NCBI RefSeq assembly: GCF_963576675.1
Contig: NC_088912.1
Location: forward strand, 59,528,895-59,592,894
DNA from: Euphorbia lathyris
Lineage: Eukaryota > Streptophyta > Magnoliopsida > Malpighiales > Euphorbiaceae
Length of the DNA: 64,000 nucleotides
Reading direction: 5' to 3'
Shown: in pieces, positions 36,756 to 47,136 of the stretch
How positions within the stretch are numbered: the stretch's first letter is position 1
How the letters are laid out: each line of letters begins with the position of its first letter
Notes under the pieces: model-generated
What the model was told of the DNA's origin: nothing
What the model saw: the letters and a program-made list of their open reading frames with translations, nothing else
Databases searched by the model: none
Position numbers and translations under genes: made by a program

Positions 36756-38572
36756 TGATGGGCGTAGGATCTAGGTGTAGAGCTTTTCTAATGACGACTA
36801 AATGTGTATTGCGGTGAATGTGTTATGAATATGGATGTGATCTTTTAAATGTTCTAACTCCACTAGACACTACGACTACTTAGGGGCAAGTGTACCCCGT
36901 CGTATCAAGTAATAATCCGGTTAAGACCGGGTATCGAATCCACAGGATTTATAATTACAAGTATTAGACGACTCGGTTTCGTATGTTATTTAAGCGGTGA
37001 TTACTTTGGGGTAAAGTAAGACACAACTACACACTATTCCTAACTATTAGCGACACAGATTCGTGTAGCTAAAACTCTATGAAGCGGGGTGTGTATGATA
37101 AGTTATAACCACGATAAATAACGACTCTAAATGTATACGGATAATGGTTTACTCTTGCAAAGATGACCAAGTGTAGTAAGACCGACCCGTGAAGTACTTA
37201 GACTATGTGATTCCTAGTCAAGGCGTGTCTAATGCGGGGGAACTAGAAATTAGGGCCCGTAAGTTCCGTGGCTTGTCAATTCCTACAGTTTCTGGTTTGT
37301 CACTTCCGGTAAGGCAACACCTATATAATTCCCTAAAGATAGCCCGGATGGCGGGCGGTAATCGCGTGCTCCTACACAATAATCAATTATCAATATCAAA
37401 ACAAGCAATAAACATTAACACGTAAAGGGAAATAGAGATTATAAGCCGTAAATTATAAATATGGAAAGTGTTTAGATGAAATACAACCAAGCCTAGTACA
37501 TAGGAAGAGTACAAGCTAATTAGCAAGTAAAAAGGGAGAATCCGCCCTTGGGACTAGCTAACCGGACTCAAAGCCGTCTCCTAGGTCGTGGAGGTGGAAC
37601 TCTCGAGCTTGGTGACGAGTGATGGAGCGAAACTTTGATGGAACGCCGGAACAACCGAACAAGCTCTCGAGGGGGAGAGTTTAACTACAAAATCTGAATC
37701 TAAATTACAAGGAAAGAAAAGAGTATAGTATAGCTCTCTAGTATGTAATTCGTCTAAAATGAAGTTCAAGAGCTATCTATTTATAGACATCAAGCAAGGG
37801 CAAGTTTGTAATTTCATAAAGCACAAGCATGGAGCAACATTATTTGGTGCAGAAATCCCATGATATGCCCCGCGTAAAGTGGATTATGCCCCGCGTAAGT
37901 GCCCATTCCGTCAGAAATCTTCTGCATGTGGACCAATTCGTTGTCTTGTTGACTCAAGTACGCCCTGCGTAGAGGATTATACGCCCCGCGTGTTTGAGTC
38001 TCTGGAATTTTATTGCCTGAATTGGTGCCCTTACGCCGTGCGTAGCTGAAGTACGCCCCGCGTAAAAGAGTCTCTGATCTTTTATGTTGAAGAACTGCCT
38101 TTTTACGCCCCGCGTATATAGTGGTACGCCCCGCGTAGGTATAGTTGACTCTGGGAGACAATGCAGTCTGACTTTCAGGATTAGGCTAATTATTGCCGAC
38201 ATGTGTCATACGCCCCGCGTAGTGTGTCATACGCCCCGCGTATGCTGAGTCAGTTCCACATGGTGCCTGCGGATAAGGCAATTATTTCTGGCACTATGTT
38301 TCACGCCCCGCGTACAGGATAATACGCCCCGCGTATTGAGTGGATTTTTGCTCCTTTCTCGTACCTGAAATACAAATCTTGAGAGCCGAGTTAGCTTGAC
38401 GTTTTTATTTCCTAAACTAATAAAAAACGAGGGAAATAAACTAAAAGTACGAGATTTATTTTTATTTCTTTATTTTATCAAAAACACTTTATTTTTGTAA
38501 TTAAACTTATTTATTTTACCCGAAATCGTCCCGTAAATCACGCTAAAAGATAGGGGTAAAATACCCCTATCA
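36756..38572 (-). repeat. Athila-1 5' LTR
   Basis: Nearly identical to 27457-29272. It holds the same twelve half-sites (37863-38335), of which only a few bases differ from the other LTR. Confidence 0.96.
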
Positions 38573-38899
38573 GTAATATCTTTCTAAACCCTTACTCCTT
38601 TATATATTGCTTGATGTGTATTGCCTAGTAAAACATTAAAAAGAACATAAGCTGAGTTGAGTGATCTGAGAGATGAGTTCAGGAATAGGCTTAAGTGTTA
38701 TCTCCTGACTCATGATAGAAGCAATTTTAGCCAGCAGTTGACTAAGCTTGCCTCTAATCTTACTCAGCATCGCCGTGCTAAAAGACTTAGTAAAAGTCTT
38801 TGTTAAAAATATAAGTCAGCCTTACGTGAAAATTTTAAATAGTTCCTAACCCCCCCACCCCTTGGAACCAACTTTGTCACGTTACACGGGACCAACAAG

Positions 38900-38911
38900 T
38901 GGTATCAAAGC
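38900..38911 (+). promoter_or_regulatory. Copia primer-binding site (initiator tRNA-Met type)
   Basis: TGGTATCAAAGC just inside the 5' LTR differs by one base from the standard TGGTATCAGAGC that pairs with initiator tRNA-Met. Confidence 0.85.
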
Positions 38912-38960
38912 TTAACAAGCTCAGTTCACAAGATAAAGCTATCTTGAGCTAATCCCTGTA

Positions 38961-39750
38961 ATGGCTGAAAATAGCACTCGTTTCCTCCCTGGAAATCAGA
39001 CAACTTAGATACTCCCTGAGGGATTATCTATCACTAGGCCTCCACTGTTCTTCGGGTCCAACTATACCTTTTGGAAGAACATGATGAAAAATTTCATTCA
39101 GGCAACAAATATAAGTGCATGGCTATCTATAGTCCAAGGCCCATTTGTTCCCTATGGAACTGTTGACGGTGAAAAATTCGTTAAGGAAGAGGCTAAGTGG
39201 TCAGAGGATGACCTCAAGAAATTACAAAATCATGCCTCGGCTATAAACATGCTTCACTTTGCTCTAAATGCTGTAGAGTACAATAAGATTTCAGGTTGTG
39301 AGTCAGCACAAGAAATCTGGAAGAAGCTAGAGGTCACCTACGAAGGAACCAGCAAGGTCAAGGAATCCAAGGTGAACCAACACATGCGGTTGTACGAGCT
39401 GTTCGAAATGAATGATGGTGAAGGCATCTCTGAGATGAACTCAAAATTCACCAACATAATCAACGAGCGCAAGAGACTTGGCAAGAACTTCACTGAGGAA
39501 GAGCAAGTCAAGAAGATACTGAGAAGTCTTCCCAAAAGCTGGCAAGCAAAGAAAACTGCCGTTGAGGAAGCTCAGGACTTGACCACATACAAGTATGATG
39601 AGCTCATTGGATCTCTGCTGACCCACGAGATTTCAATGAAGAACTTTGAGGTGAAGGAAAAGTCTGAAGATAAGAAGCAAAAGTCTCTTGTCATGAAAGC
39701 TGACTCTACCGATGGGGACTCATCGGATGATGAAGAAATAGCCATGTTCA
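38961..39750 (+). pseudogene. Copia gag, first part
   Basis: Begins MAENSTRFLPG, with a TAG at 39006-39008, then an open frame with the SIRE/Tork-type gag core (FWKNMM, then VNQHMRLYELF and a LPKSW motif). It is cut at 39751 by Athila-2 and continues at 48676. Gag forms the virus-like particle that packages element RNA. Confidence 0.88.
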
Positions 39751-39751
39751 T

Positions 39752-41315
39752 TGATAGGGGTCAAAAACCCCTATCTTTGGGTACGGTTTTAGGACGGTTT
39801 TTAGCGTTATTTCATGAATAAGCGAGCAATTCTCGTATTTATATGCTTTTGTGTGAGTTAGTTAGAAATTGGAAATGTTCTATTAACTTTTCGTTGTTTA
39901 GGCTCGTTTTCTGATAATTTCAGGCAAATATGGCCAAAATAACATGTACGTCAGATTTCCATTATCTTTTATAGCTAATTGATCCGCCAAAATTCGCACC
40001 AAACGGAGTTTTTACTTAAAATGAGAAATTGGCGGGTCAATTTAGCCTTTGGACTAATGTTGTTTGGAGTTTCGTGCATGTGCAGGAAACGAATTCGGGT
40101 GAAAAATGCGCTTTGGGAAATTCGGCAGATATGCACGGACGTTCTGGGCATTGCCGCACGATGAACTGGCCTTTGTAGGCCAGCTCGCCGAGCAGGCCTT
40201 CAGGGGCCTGCTCGGGCGAGCTGGAGGCCAGCTCGGCGAGCTGACCTATGGGAATCAGTCAAAAGACTGATTCCCGGCCCCACAAAGTCCCGATCGGCCC
40301 CACGTCTTCCCACCTGCAAAAGGACACGACTTAGGTCAGAAAGAGGGCCCGAACCGTGTCTATAAATAAGAATTTCCTATTGTAAAATAGACATCTTTCA
40401 TTCTTGTAATTACTTTAGCCCTCACCCTTGAAAATTCCTCTCCACCTCCTCCATCTCCTTCAACCTCCATTGAAGCACCTTCGAAGCTCCGCTCACCGAG
40501 GAATATTCAAGGTCCGTCCTTAAGACCTAGGAAGCCGGCTGCAGAGTAGACAGGTTCCCTGAAAGGGATTTTCATATCACCTTTTATCTTTCCTTGTTTG
40601 TACTCTTTGATACAGTCTATGAATCCTAGGCTAATTGTATCCCGTGACGATATTCTTCGCCTTTAATAATATCTTAGCTCTTATTTTGTTCTATGATTAT
40701 TTGTTTAATCTTTGTCTTACACTTTATTCAATTGGTTTAACTCATTCAAAAGCCCCAAAATCTAGTAGGCACATATTATGAGCTGAATCTGACCTAGTCA
40801 GAGCCTAGGAGATTGACGACCTCTTAGTTTATTAAGCCCAAATTGCTGAGCCTTAGACCTAGTTTCGGCCTTACAAGGGAATCACGCACTAGAGACTTCA
40901 GGAGGGTAAGTAGGGTTAATCGCCTTGAATACAAGTGACTTAGATTAGGTTTTTAATCTATTGACCTAATAATCTATCTTCATTATTATCATTCATACCA
41001 TGTTCCTTCGGGTAATTGCATTAGTGAAAGATCACTTAGGAGTAGAATAACTTAATTAGGAGTAGAATAACGTAATTAGAATTAGATAACTTAGCTAGGA
41101 GTAGCATAATTCAACTAGGAGTAGATTAACTTAAACAAAACCAACTCAAAACCCACACAGCCTAGATAACACCTGAGACCAAGTAGCTCGATAGTTGTAG
41201 TAAATAAATCCTGTGGATTCGATACATGGACTTTCCAGATTTTATTACTTAATAACGACGGGGTACACTTATCCCTTAGTGAGCCTTGCGGTACCGAACG
41301 CCGCGAGGCGCATCA
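39752..41315 (+). repeat. Athila-2 5' LTR
   Basis: Starts TGATAGGGG, ends GGCGCATCA. It contains a hairpin cluster at 40178-40243 (CCAGCTCGCC.GAGCAGGCC arms, then CAGCTCGGCGAGCTG). A GAGTAGAATAAC-type short repeat lies at about 41038-41130. Confidence 0.95.
40178..40243. repeat. GC-rich hairpins in the Athila-2 5' LTR
   Basis: Arms CCAGCTCGCCGAGCAGGCC and GGCCTGCTCGGGCGAGCTGG pair over about 19 bp with a one-base bulge around a TTCAG-type loop; a second small palindrome CAGCTCGGCGAGCTG follows. In the 3' LTR this region is shortened and rearranged while the rest of the LTR is nearly unchanged. Confidence 0.9.
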
Positions 41316-41321
41316 AGTTTT

Positions 41322-41340
41322 TGGCGCCGTTGCCGGGGAT
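41322..41340 (+). promoter_or_regulatory. Athila-2 primer-binding site (tRNA-Asp)
   Basis: TGGCGCCGTTGCCGGGGAT, identical to the Athila-1 site, 6 bp after the 5' LTR. Confidence 0.93.
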
Positions 41341-41395
41341 TTATTTCTTCTGCAATATCGAACCAAAGGTCGATTTGTTAGTTTAGGCATTCCTT

Positions 41396-41836
41396 GTGAA
41401 TATCCTTTGTTTATATCATTTATACATGTATACTTGTTTATAGCTGTGTACATTCATACTTGTTTATAATTAAACTCATTTATACATATACTTGTTTATA
41501 TACGATTCTTTTTGTGAATATCCCTGTTTGTATCGTTTATACTTGTTTATACATATACCTGTTTATAAATACACTTGTTTATATACGATTCTTTTTGTGA
41601 ATATCCTTGTTTATATCGTTTATACTTGTTTACACATAATTCTTCATACCTGTTTATCTATACTTGTCTACTTTATACTGGTTTATATTTATACTTGTTT
41701 ATACTTATACTTATATTTGTTCATATTTTGACTCATACTTGTACATACTTGCTTATCTCTACTTGTTTGTACCATTTATATCTATCTATGTACTTGTTTA
41801 CACCAGTCTATATCTGTCAATATAGACCGATAAGAA
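41396..41836 (+). repeat. Degenerate TACTTGTTTATA repeat in the Athila-2 leader
   Basis: Roughly twenty imperfect units of (A)TACTTGTTTATA fill the leader between the primer site and gag. They create spurious Tyr/Leu-rich reading frames. Longer blocks (a GTGAATATCC-containing unit at about 41512 and 41597) show recent local duplication. Confidence 0.85.
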
Positions 41837-41960
41837 TACTTGTGTAAAATTATGTGATCTTGTATGATAGCACTGTAAAATGTACTAGATGTTTATACTT
41901 TCCTTCCATAGGGAAAATTTCTGCTTTCATTTATTTCTTGTATTTATTTCTTCTCAGCAT

Positions 41961-43405
41961 ATGCCTACGCGATCAACGGGAATACCGTGTGTCCCTCTTA
42001 ACCTTGAACTTGAACGTACTCTTTGCAGGAGCAAACAGGTTGGAACTATCAAGCCAGACGAGATCATTAAACCTATCAAGATGGCCGAGACCAATCCTCC
42101 TAACAACAACCGAAATACCAAGAATACCGGACCGAAAACTGACACTCGTTTGATGAGTGAGATTTTAGCGCCACACCGACACCAGCACCTGTTCGACATT
42201 GCTGCCCCGAATATCTCGGCCAACACATATGAAATCAAGTCAGGCATAATTCACTTGATTCAACAAACTGGACTGTTTGGAGGGGAAGCACATGAGAGCC
42301 CAAATGATCATCTGGATCGCTTCCTAATGTGCGCAGACACTGTGAGAACAAATGGGGTTCCCCAAGATACCGCTAGGCTGAAGTTGTTCCCATTTTCTTA
42401 ACTGGGCAAGCTTTGGAATGGCTAAGAACACTGGAGCCCGGGTCAATCACAACTTGGGAAGGATGGGAGAAGGAGTTCTTATCCTACTACTTTCCTCCCT
42501 CGAAGACAGCAATGCTCAGGGGTGAGATTACCTCATTCCACCAACCCGAGCACGAAGCGCTCCACACATCTTGGACCCGATTCAGAAAAATGTTGCGCAT
42601 GTGCCCTCATCATGACATACCTAAACATCAATTGGTAAGCATCTTCTATCACGGTTTCACACCCACTAAAAGAGCTACTGTAGACTCCGCAGCGGGTGGA
42701 GATTTATTCAGGAAGACAGCAACAGAGGCATATGACATGATTAATGAGCTGGCTAGGAAGAGTGTGCAGTGGCAAGAGGAGAAACTCGCTGACCCCACAA
42801 GGCAGCGGGTGTTTGCTGTGGAAGAACAAGAACAAAATCTGGTTGTTACGGATCTGAGTAGGAAGATGGATGTCCTATTGGCTAAATTCAGCCAACCTCC
42901 CACCTGTGTGCACTGTGGCAGCGACCACCATGGAAAGGACTGTCAGGCAGGTAGCCCTTTCGCTGGAGATGGGGTGGAGATGGTCAATTATGTCAAGGGG
43001 CAACCGAGATACAACCAGAACTATAACAATTACAACCCTAACAACTACAACTCCTACAACAACAATAACAACTATAGGAGGCCTCAGCACCCGAACCTAT
43101 CTTACGGAAATTCAAACCAGAATGTGCTTAGACCTCCCAGTGGTTTTGTTCAGGAACACAGAGAGTAGGGACTTGGCATGTCCCCATATCAGCCGCAGAA
43201 TCAAGGGCCAATGCAACCTTCCAAGGAATCTGACGAGGTGGTGACGCTCCTTAAAGAGATTTCGGCCAGGCTTGCCAATAACGAGGCCTTCTGCAAGGAT
43301 CTGAGTAATCAGGTGGCCCAGATTAATAGGGACAGACAGGAAAGGCCACAGGGTTCTCTCCCAAGCACAACGGAGAAGAACCCAAAAATCTTGAGAAAGG
43401 ACTGA
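41961..43405 (+). pseudogene. Athila-2 gag
   Basis: Starts MPTRSTGIPCVPLN at 41961; the frame changes near 42400. It carries the same blocks as Athila-1 gag (EWLRTLEPGSIT, FLSYYFPPSKT, TVDSAAGGDLF) and the knuckle CVHCGSDHHGKDC near 42904-42942. A stop at 43166-43168 and a further frame change follow. Homology ends just after TEKNPK, at about 43390, where the pol region would begin in Athila-1. Confidence 0.88.
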
Positions 43406-43588
43406 GTAAGGGGGAGAAATCGGGTTCCCCTCGGTTTAAATTCAAAACTTGAACAATTATTTCTTTTCAGTTCCTTTCCCTTTTTTGTTAATTTTGATTG
43501 TTTGTTTTCATTATTCTCATGTTTATTGTTGAATTCTCAAGTTTCGTGCCCCCATATGCGTGTAAAAAAATGTTTTTCTCCCAAAGAG

Positions 43589-43683
43589 GCCCAGCTCGCC
43601 GAGCTGGGCACCCCAGCTCGGGCGAGCAGGGCGCTGCTGCCCTGCTCGCCGAGCTGGTCGGCCGAGCCAGCCAGCTCGGCCGA
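43589..43683. repeat. GC-rich hairpins upstream of the Athila-2 accessory gene
   Basis: Three back-to-back palindromes: GCCCAGCTCGCCGAGCTGGGC minus its last base is perfect at 43589-43609, then a pair of arms at 43613-43657 (CCAGCTCGGGCGAGCAGGGC side), then TCGGCCGAG...CTCGGCCGA at 43658-43683. The core matches that of the LTR hairpins. Confidence 0.9.
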
Positions 43684-43733
43684 CGCGGGGCGGTTCGGGA
43701 TTTTTAATCCCAAACTAAAAAAAAATTAAGGGG

Positions 43734-44382
43734 ATGATCCCCTTCATCACTTTCTTCTTTCTTCTTCTTTCTTTCTTTCTTTCCTTCTCTTTTTCTTTCC
43801 TTTTCCTTTTCACAACCCCAACCCCCAAATCCACAAATCTAACCCGAATTCAACAAACAAGGTATGGATTCTTACCTATTTTTTTTTCTAACATGATTCT
43901 AGGATTAGATTTTAGTTTGGAGCATTGATTTTTGAAATATGAGGTAACCCTAGGTTTTGGGGATTTTTCATCTCTTTTCAATTAATCACTTGTTTGCTTG
44001 TTTTTCTTAATCTTCTTGCAATGTATGATATTGTTATGATCAATTTATGCTTTGAGTATGACTTGAGTTCTTAATTTATGAGTTTTGAAGGAGTTGCTCA
44101 AATTGGGTAAAACCTCCATTTTTAGCCCAAAATTCAAGTATGCGGTTTATAGTTGAAAACTTATCAATAGGATTCCTTTTCATATTTTTAGCACATTTTG
44201 GTCACTGGGCCTCATTGATTTTGCACGGATTAAGAGTTACGGGTTAATCTTAGGGACCGACACCTTGCATTTTGGTCCTTAAAATTCTAAACTTCAACTT
44301 ATGCCTATAGGTTGGATATTTGGACATTTGGGTTTTAACTATATGAATATGTTCTAACTGGTCCGTTTGGTCTACCTCTCAG
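43734..44382 (+). promoter_or_regulatory. Probable leader with 5'-UTR intron before the Athila-2 accessory gene
   Basis: A pyrimidine-rich tract (about 43740-43812) is followed by a good donor (CAAG/GTATGG at 43861/43862). A pyrimidine-rich acceptor (ACCTCTCAG, ending 44382) stands five bases before the ATG at 44388. This is the layout of a plant 5'-UTR intron of about 520 bp. No clear TATA box was found. Confidence 0.55.
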
Positions 44383-44387
44383 GTGCT

Positions 44388-45669
44388 ATGGGCAGGAAAG
44401 GTAAGGCTAAGGTCGTGGTTGACAATGATGCCGACTCCGACATTGAATTCAGCGACGCCTTACAAGCTAAGTATAATCCTCCTTTTGGATTAGTCAATGA
44501 GTGTGAGGCGCTATTATACGATCGGTTTTCTAGGCAAGACCATGCTACCCGAATCATTATTGATCAGAAATACCTAGCGTCTCTAGGGTTGGAAAAGGAT
44601 TTCAAGGAAATCCTAAAATTCCAAGGCTGGTATCACCTAGCCACAAAAAGGACTCTAGTATATGATAAATACACCGTAGAATTTCTGACCACCTTGAAAA
44701 AGGAACTGCCTATAGGAACTAATAAATATTCCTTCAGATTGAACGGTAAACCTTATCGTCTCAGTGAGACTGTGATAGCAGCTTGTATAGGAGTCTATAA
44801 CTCACCTGAAGCAGTCTCGGGTTTTGAGGAACCCATGACAGTGAGGAAAGCCTGGTACCAATTAACGGGGTCATCAGATTATGACTCCCGCACTGATAGC
44901 CCAGTCTCTCTCCTAGACCCAATGTTGAACCTTGTACACAAGTTTGTAGCACACAACTTGCTAGGCAAAAACGAGAGCAACAAGGTCTCGAGCACAGAAC
45001 TGCTCATGTTGTGGTGTGTGGCCAACCATAAACCCGTTGATAATGTGAAAGCTATCTTTGAAGGTTTTCAGAGCCAAACAAGTAGAAAACGCGGCTCACT
45101 TGGGCTTGGATACTTGGGAACCCACTTCCTTGATGACCAATTCAAAGATTTGGACATCAAAGAAGAGGGTTCCCACCCTCAATTGCTTAACTCCAAATTT
45201 TTGGGAAGATCTACTTCGTGCAGTTTTAAATAGGGACCCATCTGGAGGAGCAAGCTCAAGTGGAAGGGCGCGGAAACGAGCGCGGAATCCACCACAACAG
45301 AGAGAGGAAGAGCAAGAAGAATCTGAGGAGGAAGAAGTTGCAGCTGTAGCAGCAGGGGACCACACGGAATATCAAGAGCCGGGGATGCAGGCCCAATTCC
45401 AAGCAGTGAACACAATGATGGCAGAGATGAGGGACCTTAACCTCCGAACCTTTAACACTGTTCAACATATGGACCAACGATTTACCGATTTTGAACAGAA
45501 CATGGATCAGAGACTTACATGCCTTGAGTATGTAGCGAAAGACTATTGTGAGCGCTACAACATGCCATGGCCATACCCCCCCGGCCGATCAGTAAGTTGT
45601 CTTCTCCACCCTAACTTCTTTCACATGCATTTTAGTGTTTTATATGCAATGTTGGAACTTATTGCATGA
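44388..45669 (+). pseudogene. Athila-2 accessory ORF ('putative plant transposon protein' type)
   Basis: Starts MGRKGKAKVVVDND. The N-terminal two-thirds is a globular domain (FQGWYHLA, YTVEFLTTL, FRLNGKPYRLSE, WYQLTG, KVSSTELLMLWC). After a frame change near 45190-45235 come a basic stretch (GRARKRARN), an acidic run and a coiled-coil-like tail (MDQRFTDFEQNMDQRL). The order of motifs matches the Athila-3 ORF at 61048-62241 and more loosely the Copia ORF at 52614-55315. This family is known from plant LTR retrotransposons as a putative plant transposon protein; its role is not established. The nuclear-localisation-like basic stretch suggests, but does not prove, nuclear action. Confidence 0.8.
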
Positions 45670-47126
45670 TTTAAGTGTGAGGAGGAGGGGTAGACAAACT
45701 TACAAAAATTTGTATAATTTTTAAATTTTTGTTGCGTCGTGTCTAGTTTAGTTTAGCGTTTTCGGGTTTTATTTATGTTTTTGCATGTTTAGGACCTAAA
45801 ACCGTGAACCTCCTTCGAATCTAAACTTCGTTATTTTTCCTTGAGGGCTGAGAACCGAATCTAAAATTGCATGACAACTAGTTTAGGTGTGGGACACAAT
45901 CCTTGTATCTGTAAAAGCATGAGCTAAAGTTTGCATTTAGACCCTACTTTTGAAGAAATGCTAAAATCATTACTTAGGTAGATAACTTAAGAATTGAAGG
46001 CATGTGATATTAAACGTGAGCTTGGGGAAAACTAGTAAGCACAAATTTGAAACCCAAGAACTGTGAGTTGAATTTGAGCCCAAGAGCGAACATCAAAAAA
46101 CTCTTTTTCTTGACATTTTTGTGTGAATGCTTTGACTTGTGGAAAGATTACAGATTTTGCACCTAATACTGAGTTGAACCTACATGCAATGATTTGAGAT
46201 GGTAAACGATGAATCAGCCTCATTAGAATTAACCCTTTTCTTTACCTTATTTTCTCTTTTTCATCCACTCTAGGAAGCCCCTTCGAGCCTGTATTTTTGG
46301 TAGTTTGTAGATTTTTCTTTCGTTCTAACCCAAAATTTTGCAAACCATCACTTGGTTTGTTGCTTAACCCGAGTTTTTGCAAAGCTCGCGTTGAGCCTTT
46401 GTTTTCTTCTAGCGCTTTATCTTTGTTTATGGCACCATAGTAGGAAACCAAAAGGCTAAGAAGTGAATGAGCGTTACTATCCAAAAAAAGAAAAAAAAAG
46501 AGAAAAAGGAAAAACAGAAAAGAAAAAGAAAAGAGACGAACAAAAGAAGGAGAACCATATCTCCCAAGTCTTAAAACTAGAACGTCTCAGAAAAATATAT
46601 GTGAATAAAAAGCTCAATCACTTCCCAATTTGCTAAAGCCATTTTAAACTTTGTTTTTCTAGCGCTAGAACTCCTAACCCTTGTTGTACCTTTAACCCTC
46701 TAACCACATTACAACCCCAATTCGAGGCTGTTTTTGATATCATCGGAGTCATATAGCATAGTAGAGGAACTCGGATGAACGTGCAAAATCAACGTAATCC
46801 TAAGCAAGAACATAAGCCGAGAGTAAACACCTTAGCCACCAAAAATTGTGTGAATTGAGTGAACTACCTATGGTGAGGTGTTTTACTTAGCTATCCCCTT
46901 AAGCTCATTTAATTGAACATGTGTCCTTTTTCTTAAACATATGACCTGTGATAATTGAAATGCGGCTTTTGGATATCGTGTCTCTACTTTCTATTTCCGA
47001 ATGCATGTAATTACAGATGCTCGAAATTGTGTCAAGCACCTAGTCAAACCAGGAGGTTTTCTAGCTTGCTTGTGATTGCGGGTTTAGTTTTTTTAGTTTA
47101 CTTGGGGACAAGTAAAGTTTTAAGTG
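45670..47126 (+). other. Athila-2 3' noncoding region
   Basis: No ORF is supported. Near its end the sequence GGGGACAAGTAAAGTTTTAA (20 bases) leads into the polypurine tract, closely matching the same place in Athila-1. An A-rich GAAAAA tract lies at 46485-46550. Confidence 0.7.
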
Positions 47127-47136
47127 CGAGGAGGTT
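47127..47136 (+). promoter_or_regulatory. Athila-2 polypurine tract
   Basis: GCGAGGAGGT followed by T and the LTR start TGATAGGGG. It is almost the same as the Athila-1 tract. Confidence 0.85.

Larger units (their letters stand above)
27457..38572 (-). mobile_element. Athila-1: near-complete Ty3/gypsy retrotransposon
   Basis: An 11.1-kb element with two 1.8-kb LTRs differing at only about 20 positions by eye (about 1%). It has a perfect 5-bp TSD GTAAT (27452-27456 and 38573-38577) and a primer site matching the 3' end of tRNA-Asp. Its gag-pol has Athila features (DLGASINLM protease, [11 protein letters not shown] integrase zinc region, no chromodomain). The insertion is young compared with its host. 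Its coding region has several stops and one frameshift, so it is now defective. It lacks the accessory gene seen in Athila-2 and Athila-3. Confidence 0.95.
26432..38897 (+). repeat. Copia 5' LTR, split by Athila-1
   Basis: LTR parts are 26432-27456 and 38578-38897. Athila-1 sits between with TSD GTAAT. It aligns with the 3' LTR at 55793-58205 through the same CTGCTGAGTAATATC junction near 56810. Confidence 0.93.

Noticed and set aside
41492..41847. Tyr/Leu-rich membrane-like ORFs
   Set aside because: Created by the TACTTGTTTATA leader repeat.
43498..43729. ORFs over the Athila-2 hairpins
   Set aside because: Two overlapping frames of the same palindromes; no homology or start context.
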